A stretch of DNA of 14,087 nt from 2-02-FULL-45-10 sp046590235 (GTDB lineage: Bacteria > Patescibacteriota > Patescibacteriia > Magasanikbacterales > GWA2-37-8): the NCBI GenBank assembly GCA_046590235.1, contig JBKJTY010000004.1, positions 1 through 14,087 of the forward strand. The letters run 5' to 3'. Each line of letters begins with the position of its first letter. Positions within the stretch are counted from its first letter, which is position 1. Both the position numbers and the translations under genes were made by a program. The notes below the pieces were generated by a model. That model saw nothing but the letters and a program-made list of their open reading frames with translations. It ran no database searches and was not told where the DNA came from. Shown here in pieces: positions 1 through 4,972 of the stretch.

Positions 1-776
1 CCGAACGAGTCGTAGAACGTTTGAAAACATACGGTGTTCGTCCTGAAAACATTACTTTAACCGGTTTTCCGTTGCCGCAAGAAAATATTGGTGGCAGAAA
101 CGCTACAACTCTAAAAAAGGACGTGGCAGAACGATTGCATAATCTTGATCCAGAACACACCTATCGTGCGACATACAAAGAGGTGATAGCCAAAATTCTT
201 AAAGAATACGACAAGGAAAAACCAACACACCCACTTACCCTGACGTACGCGGTTGGTGGTGCGGGGGCGCAAAAAAAGATTGCTTACGAAATAACCAAGA
301 GTTTACGTCCGGCAATCATTGAAGAAAAAATTAAACTTAACCTCGTCGCTGGGACACGTCCAGAAGTTGATTGGTACTTTAGAAAAATATTACGCGAGCT
401 CGGACTTACCGGTAAGGTAGGGAACAGTATCAATATTATTTATAAACCAACAAAAGAAGAATACTTTGAACAGTTCGATACCGCACTTCGTACTACAGAC
501 GTGCTATGGACTAAGCCGAGTGAACTAGTGTTTTACTCAGCACTTGGGATTCCAGTGATCATCGGTCATGCGCTTGGTTCGCAAGAGGATTACAACCAGG
601 CTTGGCTCGAACAACACGGAGCAGGTATCGTACAGTCAAACCCTAGTAGGACACATGAATGGTTCTTCGAGTGGTTGGCTTCAGGTGCGCTTGCTAATGC
701 TGCGATGAACGCCTATGTGCAGGGTGAAAAACATGCTGTGACAAATATTGAAGACCTGGTGTTTAAAAGGAAGTAA
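1..776 (+). CDS. GT-B-like glycosyltransferase, C-terminal part (5' truncated by window edge)
   Basis: The reading frame is open from the first base, so the start lies outside the window; a TTG at position 21 is only an internal codon. About 257 residues are visible. They begin with a linker-like segment (VRPENITLTGFPL) resembling the region between the two halves of MurG/diacylglycerol-glucosyltransferase-type enzymes. A glycine-rich strand-loop follows (TYAVGGAGAQ), like the GG-S-GA nucleotide-sugar loop. Near the end is TKPSELVFYSALGIPVIIG...SQEDYNQAWL, which resembles the sugar-nucleotide binding segment of GT28 C-terminal domains (S-x-L-E...alG-P.i....QE.N). The inferred role is transfer of a sugar from a nucleotide donor to an envelope lipid or glycan. 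The acceptor cannot be read, and a 2-epimerase-like GT-B fold is an alternative. It ends with TAA and is followed by a palindromic repeat and a terminator. Confidence 0.5.
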   Translation, partial: ERVVERLKTYGVRPENITLTGFPLPQENIGGRNATTLKKDVAERLHNLDPEHTYRATYKEVIAKILKEYDKEKPTHPLTLTYAVGGAGAQKKIAYEITKSLRPAIIEEKIKLNLVAGTRPEVDWYFRKILRELGLTGKVGNSINIIYKPTKEEYFEQFDTALRTTDVLWTKPSELVFYSALGIPVIIGHALGSQEDYNQAWLEQHGAGIVQSNPSRTHEWFFEWLASGALANAAMNAYVQGEKHAVTNIEDLVFKRK

Positions 777-782
777 CACCAG

Positions 783-879
783 TGTCATCCCCGTGAAGAC
801 GGGGATCCAGGACACTCAATGAGGTATTCTGGATTCCCCGCCGGAGTTTACCCTCACGCAGGTGGGGGCGGGAATGACA
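783..879. repeat. Paired dispersed palindromic repeats in inverted orientation
   Basis: Two degenerate copies of the repeat family seen at 10596 and 10944 lie head to head. Copy one is 783-810 (TGTCATCCCCG...CGGGGATCCAG). Copy two is 829-879, in reverse orientation (CTGGATTCCCCG...GGGGCGGGAATGACA), with an enlarged central loop. The outer ends TGTCAT (783-788) and ATGACA (874-879) are complementary, so the whole 97 nt can fold as one long hairpin. No protein-coding content is seen. Confidence 0.7.
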
Positions 880-883
880 ATTT

Positions 884-911
884 AAAAAACACCCCTTCTG
901 GGGTGTTTTTT
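884..911. terminator. Bidirectional intrinsic terminator
   Basis: A stem of AAAAAACACCCC (884-895) pairs with GGGGTGTTTTTT (900-911) around the loop TTCT. The T-run on the plus strand serves the glycosyltransferase, and the A-run gives a U-tract for the minus-strand DoxX gene ending at 925. Confidence 0.85.
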
Positions 912-924
912 GTTTCGCATTATA

Positions 925-1317
925 TTATAGAGAATACATCCAAGGTTGTGGAATAGCAAGGAACATGAGTGCCGCACCGAGCAAAGCAATGTTCTTTCGG
1001 AAGTTAATCGCGTGGTTCATTTTCATGTTTGGATCAGTCATGGTCCAGTATTTGTGCATCATGAGTGTAGTTGGTACCAAGAATAAGACAATTGCAGCCA
1101 CTGCCCATGTAACCATAACCCCAAGCATAATACCAAGGCCACCAAGGATAATTAAGAGGCCAGACAAGAGTACAGCTGCCTTTGGAGAAGGAACACCTTG
1201 TGATCCGGCATAGCCAGCCATCATTGTTGAATTTTTAATATGTCCGTAACCGCTATACACAAAGAAGCCTCCGTAAAGGATGCGTCCGATTAGTACGAGT
1301 AATCCAGTGTATTCCAT
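925..1317 (-). CDS. DoxX-family small membrane protein
   Basis: 130 residues, ATG start. Four hydrophobic segments are visible at about residues 5-25, 46-65, 67-86 and 108-125. The N-terminus LLVLIGRILYGGFFVYSGYGHIKN matches the conserved first helix of DoxX/YqjF-type proteins (R-x-L-x-G-x-x-F-x-x-S-G). A conserved-looking GVPSPKAAVLLSG follows at the second helix, and an MNHAINFRKNIALLGAAL stretch precedes the last helix. DoxX-family proteins are four-helix inner-membrane proteins, linked in some bacteria to redox or thiol-stress complexes. The substrate here is unknown. No Shine-Dalgarno sequence precedes the ATG. A TTGACA on the minus strand (1369-1374) with a weak -10 (TAAGCT, 1347-1352) may be its own promoter, separate from the upstream flavoprotein gene. 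Confidence 0.8.
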   Translation of the reverse strand: MEYTGLLVLIGRILYGGFFVYSGYGHIKNSTMMAGYAGSQGVPSPKAAVLLSGLLIILGGLGIMLGVMVTWAVAAIVLFLVPTTLMMHKYWTMTDPNMKMNHAINFRKNIALLGAALMFLAIPQPWMYSL

Positions 1318-1346
1318 AGTAGATGAGGTTAATTAGTAATAATGGT

Positions 1347-1374
1347 AGCTTACGCTGGATAGAGCGATTGTCAA
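1347..1374 (-). promoter_or_regulatory. Possible promoter of the DoxX gene
   Basis: Minus-strand TTGACA (1369-1374) is followed after 16 bp by TAAGCT (1347-1352). The -35 is perfect but the -10 matches only the TAnnnT frame, so this is tentative. Confidence 0.35.
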
Positions 1375-1381
1375 TGCTAAC

Positions 1382-2620
1382 TTAGATGTTATGCGCCAGA
1401 CTCTCACCAGCGGCTCGTCCAGTGGCCCAGGAGGCCTGTAAGTTGAAGCCACCAGTAAAACCATCAACGTTCATAATCTCGCCCCCAAAATAAAGTCCTG
1501 GGCAGATTTTTGATTCCATAGTTTTCGGATCAATCTCTGACGTCTCAACCCCACCGGCAGTTACAAACTCATCACCAGCACCACGACCAGCCGCGTGCAA
1601 AGGGATATGTTTGAGCCAGGTAGTAACTTTAGTTAATTCAGCAGTACTCAACTCAGCATTTTTCTTCTCAGGGGAGATTCTATTTTCTTGGCAAACTAAT
1701 TCGGCAATAGATTGTGGTACGATACCAAAAAGTGAGTTCTTAAAAATCTTCTTAGGATTTGCAGTGATATTTTGTTTAAGCTTTTCCAAAAGATCATCCT
1801 GGCTTAGTGTTGGAATGAGATCGATAAAAATCGGGAGAGGTGCACCTGAGCCCCATACTTCAAAGGCTGAGAGCGATGATACAGCAAATACAGCCGGTCC
1901 ACTGATACCACTATGGGTAAAGAGGAATGGTCCGGTAAAGGAATGTTTCTTTTCTCCACTAACAGTAATTGTCGCTTCCGCAAATGAAAGACCGCTGACC
2001 GACTTTGGCCACTTTTCTTTTGTGATAAAAGAGTGAAGGCTTGGTGCAAGAGGGGTGATGTGGTGGCCTAGCTCTTCAGCGAGCGTATAGCCGTCTCCGG
2101 AAGATCCAGTTTGGCGATAGGCTTGTCCGCCAAGTGTTAAAACAACGCGATCAGCTACCATCGTCGTGCCATCTTTAAAAGTGATGATAAAGCCACCATC
2201 TTTTTTCTCTAAATGTTTTACAGTTTGTTTTAAGAGCACTTTTGTTTTACCGGCCGCAAAAATCTTTTCAAAAGCACGAACAACATCTTCGCCGTTATCG
2301 GACTGTGGGAAGACGCGCATGTCATCTTCGTTCTTGAGCGGTACACCATGGTCTTCAAACCATTGATAGACAGCAGAAGGGGAGAAGCGGTTAAATGCGG
2401 AAATCAAAAACTTTTCACCACGGGGATATTTGCGGAGAATAGTCTTAAGGTCGTCAAAACCAGTTGTAACATTACAGCGACCACCGCCCGAAATAATAAC
2501 TTTTTTACCAAGCGATTCATTCTTTTCAATCAAAAAAACCTGACCGTTTGGGTTCAGTTCATTAATGGTCGCGGCACACATCATGCCGGCCGCTCCGCCT
2601 CCGATAATAGCAATTCTCAT
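1382..2620 (-). CDS. BaiN/YhiN-like NAD(P)/FAD-dependent oxidoreductase (HI0933 family)
   Basis: 412 residues, the usual size for this family. The N-terminus carries the FAD dinucleotide-binding fold, IAIIGGGAAGMMCA (residues 3-16), with the acidic end of strand two at FLIEKN (29-34). The family hallmark GKKVIISGGGRCNVTT lies at 38-53. The C-terminal FAD-binding segment YFGGEIMNVDGFTGGFNLQ begins at residue 377 and is followed by ASWATGRAAGESLA. HI0933/YhiN proteins are soluble flavoproteins of poorly defined function; BaiN is a member that acts on bile-acid intermediates in gut clostridia, a role that should not be assumed here. The ATG at 2618-2620 opens directly on the FAD strand, so the start is secure. 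No Shine-Dalgarno sequence is seen. Confidence 0.88.
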   Translation of the reverse strand: MRIAIIGGGAAGMMCAATINELNPNGQVFLIEKNESLGKKVIISGGGRCNVTTGFDDLKTILRKYPRGEKFLISAFNRFSPSAVYQWFEDHGVPLKNEDDMRVFPQSDNGEDVVRAFEKIFAAGKTKVLLKQTVKHLEKKDGGFIITFKDGTTMVADRVVLTLGGQAYRQTGSSGDGYTLAEELGHHITPLAPSLHSFITKEKWPKSVSGLSFAEATITVSGEKKHSFTGPFLFTHSGISGPAVFAVSSLSAFEVWGSGAPLPIFIDLIPTLSQDDLLEKLKQNITANPKKIFKNSLFGIVPQSIAELVCQENRISPEKKNAELSTAELTKVTTWLKHIPLHAAGRGAGDEFVTAGGVETSEIDPKTMESKICPGLYFGGEIMNVDGFTGGFNLQASWATGRAAGESLAHNI

Positions 2621-2677
2621 AATGCAGACACTCTATCACAAATAGCCAAGTTTTTCCAGGGTTGCCAATAAAAACAA

Positions 2678-2702
2678 AAATCCCGACAAACTGTCGGGAT
2701 TT
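2678..2702 (-). terminator. Intrinsic terminator of the MerR-family gene
   Basis: A perfect 11-bp stem (2678-2688 with 2692-2702; arms AAATCCCGACA and TGTCGGGATTT) has a 3-nt loop. On the minus strand a T-rich tract (TTGTTTTTATT) follows. It sits 4 bp beyond the stop codon of the regulator gene. Confidence 0.85.
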
Positions 2703-2706
2703 ATTA

Positions 2707-3465
2707 TTATTTTATGTGCTGGTCAGCGTAATAGATCATCGCGTCTCGTACATAAGCCGCTAATCCTACCGCTTGCTTGTCATAGTAAACAGTAAAGCGT
2801 GGGTCATCGACGTACATTTGTGCCAAACCCTTAAACAATTCGTAACTCGGTTCATACCAAGTACGAAGGGAGTTGTATTGCTGGTCCATAAGTTCTTGCA
2901 TCTTAGGATCGCTAAACGGAACACCTGATGTAAAAACTTCAGCCAATTTTTTAACAAAGATAATACCATCAGCTTTAAGTTTATCAATATCAGCTTTAGT
3001 CATTTTCTTCATGCGTTCTTGGGATTGCTTATACGCGTCACTATTTCCCCAGCGCTGTTCAACTTCATCCTTATATTTAAGATAGTCAGGATCATTGAAA
3101 GCGGAGAAAGTATCTTCTTGTGTCATAGGAGTATTATGTTCTAATGAATTAATTGTTTTGTTGAGTGTAGCCAATAATTTACTTAACCGTTTTGTTTTAT
3201 GCTCCAAAAGCTGCCGTTGGTCGTACATGGCGCCAAGCGTGCTGTATTGTTTAGACCCCATGATTTTTTGGATCTTTTCAAGCGGGAATTCCAGCTCGCG
3301 AAAAAACAAAATCTGCTGGAGTTTCAGTAACTCAGCTTCATCATACGAGCGATAACCGTTATCGGCAATGCTCGACGGCTTGAGGAGGCCAATCTCATCG
3401 TAGTAGTGCAGCGTACGCACACTAACCCCGGCGAGATCAGCTAATTGTTTAACGGAATAGGGCAT
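2707..3465 (-). CDS. MerR-family regulator with TipAS-type ligand domain
   Basis: 252 residues, matching full-length TipAL-type regulators. An N-terminal winged-helix MerR domain is at residues 3-70 (YSVKQLADLAGVSVRTLHYYDEIGLL, then NGYRSYDEAELLKLQQILFFREL). A dimerising helix follows at about 75-110. From about 118 to the end is a TipAS-like domain with the signature YKDEVEQRWGNSDAYKQSQ. TipA-type proteins bind diverse small molecules, classically thiopeptide antibiotics, and activate promoters with over-long spacers by DNA distortion. The upstream region has exactly such a promoter, so autoactivation is likely. No other target promoter of this kind was seen in the window; the ABC exporter at 4973-8447 has an ordinary 17-bp spacer. 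The ATG at 3463-3465 has no clear Shine-Dalgarno sequence. A terminator follows the stop. Confidence 0.9.
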   Translation of the reverse strand: MPYSVKQLADLAGVSVRTLHYYDEIGLLKPSSIADNGYRSYDEAELLKLQQILFFRELEFPLEKIQKIMGSKQYSTLGAMYDQRQLLEHKTKRLSKLLATLNKTINSLEHNTPMTQEDTFSAFNDPDYLKYKDEVEQRWGNSDAYKQSQERMKKMTKADIDKLKADGIIFVKKLAEVFTSGVPFSDPKMQELMDQQYNSLRTWYEPSYELFKGLAQMYVDDPRFTVYYDKQAVGLAAYVRDAMIYYADQHIK

Positions 3466-3486
3466 AGAACGTTCATGCTAGTACCT

Positions 3487-3517
3487 ATGGTAAACCATAA
3501 CGTAACGTTATAGTCAA
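3487..3517 (-). promoter_or_regulatory. MerR-type promoter (19-bp spacer) with operator dyad
   Basis: On the minus strand, TTGACT (-35, 3512-3517) and TACCAT (-10, 3487-3492) are separated by 19 bp, the spacing typical of MerR-activated promoters. Inside the spacer is a perfect dyad, ATAACG-N3-CGTTAT (3497-3511). It extends with one mismatch to 3494-3514 and is nearly centred on the spacer. The predicted transcript start is near 3480, giving a leader of about 15 nt for the regulator gene. Confidence 0.8.
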
Positions 3518-3592
3518 GTATTCGGTGTGGATAAACAAAATAGCTAACGTCGTGGCAAAGGCTTTAAAAGGGTGTGAGTAAAAGGTGATAGA

Positions 3593-3622
3593 AATGGCTT
3601 ATTTTAGCTGAAATACGCCATT
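3593..3622. promoter_or_regulatory. Imperfect 30-nt palindrome just upstream of the 3629 promoter
   Basis: AATGGC (3593-3598) pairs with GCCATT (3617-3622), and TATTT (3600-3604) pairs with AAATA (3611-3615), around a TAGCTG loop. It ends 6 bp before the -35 box, a position suited to a regulator-binding site. No regulator can be named. Confidence 0.35.
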
Positions 3623-3628
3623 ACCCCC

Positions 3629-3657
3629 TTGACAAAAGGCAAAAAATATGCTATACT
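3629..3657 (+). promoter_or_regulatory. Strong sigma70-type promoter for the glucosaminidase-like gene
   Basis: TTGACA (3629-3634), a 17-bp spacer, and an extended -10 TGC-TATACT (3649-3657). The start of transcription is expected near 3664, giving a leader of about 53 nt. Confidence 0.85.
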
Positions 3658-3679
3658 CTCCAGTTGCTTTAACGCAGCC

Positions 3680-3703
3680 GATACCTCAATAGGGTATCTT
3701 TTT
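3680..3703 (+). terminator. Terminator-like hairpin in the 5' leader (possible attenuator)
   Basis: GATACC (3680-3685) pairs with GGTATC (3693-3698), extendable by a T-G pair, and is followed directly by TTTTT (3699-3703). It lies between the promoter and the ATG at 3717. The stem is short, so termination would be partial at best. No leader peptide was identified. Confidence 0.4.
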
Positions 3704-3716
3704 AATTACATTGATT

Positions 3717-4247
3717 ATGAATACTTTACCTATCCGCATGACCTTTGCAACAGCTATGTTGCCAGGTTTGATGCTTTTCACTACGCCTAGCCCTGTAGTT
3801 GCAGATACTGTTACTACAACCGTTAATTACGGTACTACGACAGCCGCTATCTGTTTGGCTAAACCGCCAGCTGATAATCGTGCTGAACGCCTTGATACCT
3901 TCTTTAAGGAACGTAATATGCCCTTGGAAGGCTACGGTAAGGAACTAGTTGCTGCTGCTGATAAATATAAATTAGATTGGCGCTTAATCGCTGCTATCGG
4001 TATCCGTGAATCGTCTGGTGGTAAACACCTTATGAACAACAACCCATTTGGTTGGGGTTCAGCTAAAATTCCATTTAAGAACTTTAGTGAAGCTATCGAA
4101 GAAGTTACTAAGAACGTAGCTGGTGCTGATGAAGATACAGCTAAGTACTATAAAGATCGTACTCTTGAAAAAAAATTATGGTTTTATAACGGTAGCGTGA
4201 TGCCAGCGTATACTGGTGAAGTTATCGCTATTATGAACCGCTTTTAA
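3717..4247 (+). CDS. Secreted glucosaminidase/lysozyme-like protein
   Basis: 176 residues from the ATG at 3717; a TTG six bases upstream is in frame but less likely. An N-terminal signal peptide (MNTLPIRMTFATAMLPGLML...) has a plausible signal-peptidase site after VVA (residue 29). The mature domain at about 55-176 resembles small glucosaminidase or lysozyme-like folds: DWRLIAAIGIRESSGGKH carries the likely catalytic Glu98, then NNNPFGWGS (compare N-x-FG-I in glucosaminidases), then FKNFSEAIEEVTKNV. It would act on peptidoglycan outside the membrane, for example in wall remodelling. Codons are strongly biased (Ala mostly GCT, Gly mostly GGT, Arg mostly CGT) and the promoter is near consensus, both suggesting high expression. 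A stem-loop follows the stop. The exact bond cleaved cannot be told from sequence. Confidence 0.75.
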   Translation: MNTLPIRMTFATAMLPGLMLFTTPSPVVADTVTTTVNYGTTTAAICLAKPPADNRAERLDTFFKERNMPLEGYGKELVAAADKYKLDWRLIAAIGIRESSGGKHLMNNNPFGWGSAKIPFKNFSEAIEEVTKNVAGADEDTAKYYKDRTLEKKLWFYNGSVMPAYTGEVIAIMNRF

Positions 4248-4263
4248 ACAAAGGATCTCATCA

Positions 4264-4293
4264 GGCCGGATAGTTTGAAAAGACTGTCCGGCC
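4264..4293 (+). terminator. GC-rich stem-loop after the glucosaminidase-like gene
   Basis: GGCCGGATAGT (4264-4274) pairs with ACTGTCCGGCC (4283-4293) over 11 bp including one T-G pair, with an 8-nt loop. There is no T-tract, so it may be a processing or stability hairpin, or an imperfect terminator, rather than a classic intrinsic terminator. Confidence 0.5.
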
Positions 4294-4305
4294 AACAGGA
4301 GAGCC

Positions 4306-4334
4306 TTGACAAAAGTGAAAAAATAGTGTATACT
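4306..4334 (+). promoter_or_regulatory. Strong sigma70-type promoter of the large structured RNA
   Basis: TTGACA (4306-4311), a 17-bp spacer, and TATACT (4329-4334). The start of transcription is expected near 4341. CTTGACA (4305-4311) and TGTCAAG (4334-4340) form a perfect 7-bp inverted repeat around the promoter. Confidence 0.85.
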
Positions 4335-4340
4335 GTCAAG

Positions 4341-4959
4341 TTATGAAATTCAGTACAGCGTTTTGCGTAGTAGACCTACTAGATAAAACGCTGGTCTGCA
4401 TTGACCAGCCCAAACGGCAGCGGCTATATAAGCCTCCCAGATATTAGCGAGGCTATACCTGCTGAAACCGAATGGCCTTTGTCCTCTTAACCAAGGAGCA
4501 TGGATGAAGCGATTCATCATGCGCCGTCCCCGCGACGGCCTCATAAGTCCCTGAAGGATGACCCATAGTGGGGTTGGGGTCTGCATTCCCCCAGTTACTG
4601 TCGGCCTTTCGCGTAGTAAAGGTGACAGCAATTTGAATGCGAGCCTATAACGACAGAAAGGAGATCTGTGCGTAGTAGTCCGGGCTTAATTATTGACCCG
4701 CCAACACTAGTTGGAAAACGAATAATCCTGAGTTGAGACAGTTTATGGACTGTATCGCAACTCAACGGAGAGGTAGTCTAAGGAGACTATCATTCGTGTC
4801 CTGGAGGCCAAGGACAAAAAACACCTAGGGTGCTAGAGTATTCAAACTGATCTCTCATCAGAATGAATCGAGGCGCCCTAGGGACCTCAATTACTTTCTT
4901 TATCACTAAAGGCAGTTGAGAGGAAAAAAATAACGGCCCGCTCGGGTCGTTATTTTTTT
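4341..4959 (+). ncRNA. Large (about 620 nt) highly structured non-coding RNA of unknown class
   Basis: A complete transcription unit without a convincing protein: a consensus promoter precedes it and a strong terminator ends it. Successive helices read directly from the sequence are: 4356-4364 with 4385-4393; 4391-4396 with 4403-4408 (alternative or stacked); 4418-4423 with 4458-4464 enclosing 4431-4436 with 4449-4454; GATGAA-GCGA-TTCATC (4503-4518, a GNRA tetraloop); 4523-4528 with 4534-4539; 4560-4564 with 4577-4581; GCATTC 4583-4588 with 4635-4640, enclosing 4598-4609 with 4618-4628; 4653-4657 with 4665-4669; 4701-4705 with 4710-4714; 4718-4723 with 4792-4797, enclosing 4729-4735 with 4758-4764 and 4772-4779 with 4784-4791; 4797-4802 with 4811-4816; a 10-bp helix 4824-4833 with 4873-4882, enclosing a two-step hairpin; 4886-4892 with 4914-4920. 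I see no tmRNA, RNase P, SRP, 6S or group I/II core. Its size is like OLE, ROOL or GOLLD RNAs, but no motif of those was recognised. Confidence 0.75.
4924..4959. terminator. Strong bidirectional intrinsic terminator
   Basis: ATAACGGCCC (4930-4939) pairs with GGGTCGTTAT (4944-4953) through one G-T pair, flanked by A7 (4924-4930) and T7 (4953-4959). It ends the structured RNA on the plus strand and the ABC operon (stop at 4973) on the minus strand. Confidence 0.92.
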
Positions 4960-4972
4960 GTCTGTTGAAGTT

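Noticed and set aside
965..1213. Plus-strand open frame opposite the DoxX gene
   Set aside because: Shadow frame. The minus-strand protein has clear membrane helices and a family match.
1804..2049. Extra open frames within the flavoprotein gene on both strands
   Set aside because: They overlap a full-length, well-conserved coding sequence and carry no family features.
4350..4631. Minus-strand 93-codon open frame across the structured RNA
   Set aside because: It lies antisense to dense hairpins, resembles no family I know, has no promoter or ribosome site, and its composition reflects the RNA helices.
4658..4738. AAAGGAG followed by a GTG and a 22-codon frame inside the large RNA
   Set aside because: The Shine-Dalgarno-like sequence sits in a hairpin loop, other genes in this window lack such sites, and the peptide has no recognisable features. 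Chance is more likely.
4930..4953. ATAACG...CGTTAT resembling the MerR operator arms
   Set aside because: It is the stem of an obvious terminator, with a 12-nt gap rather than 3 nt and no promoter around it.
4341..4959. tmRNA, RNase P RNA or a self-splicing intron
   Set aside because: No tRNA-like ends or T-arm, no conserved RNase P P4 region, no group I core pairing set or group II domain V was found. A phrase like GTCCGGGCT alone was not enough.
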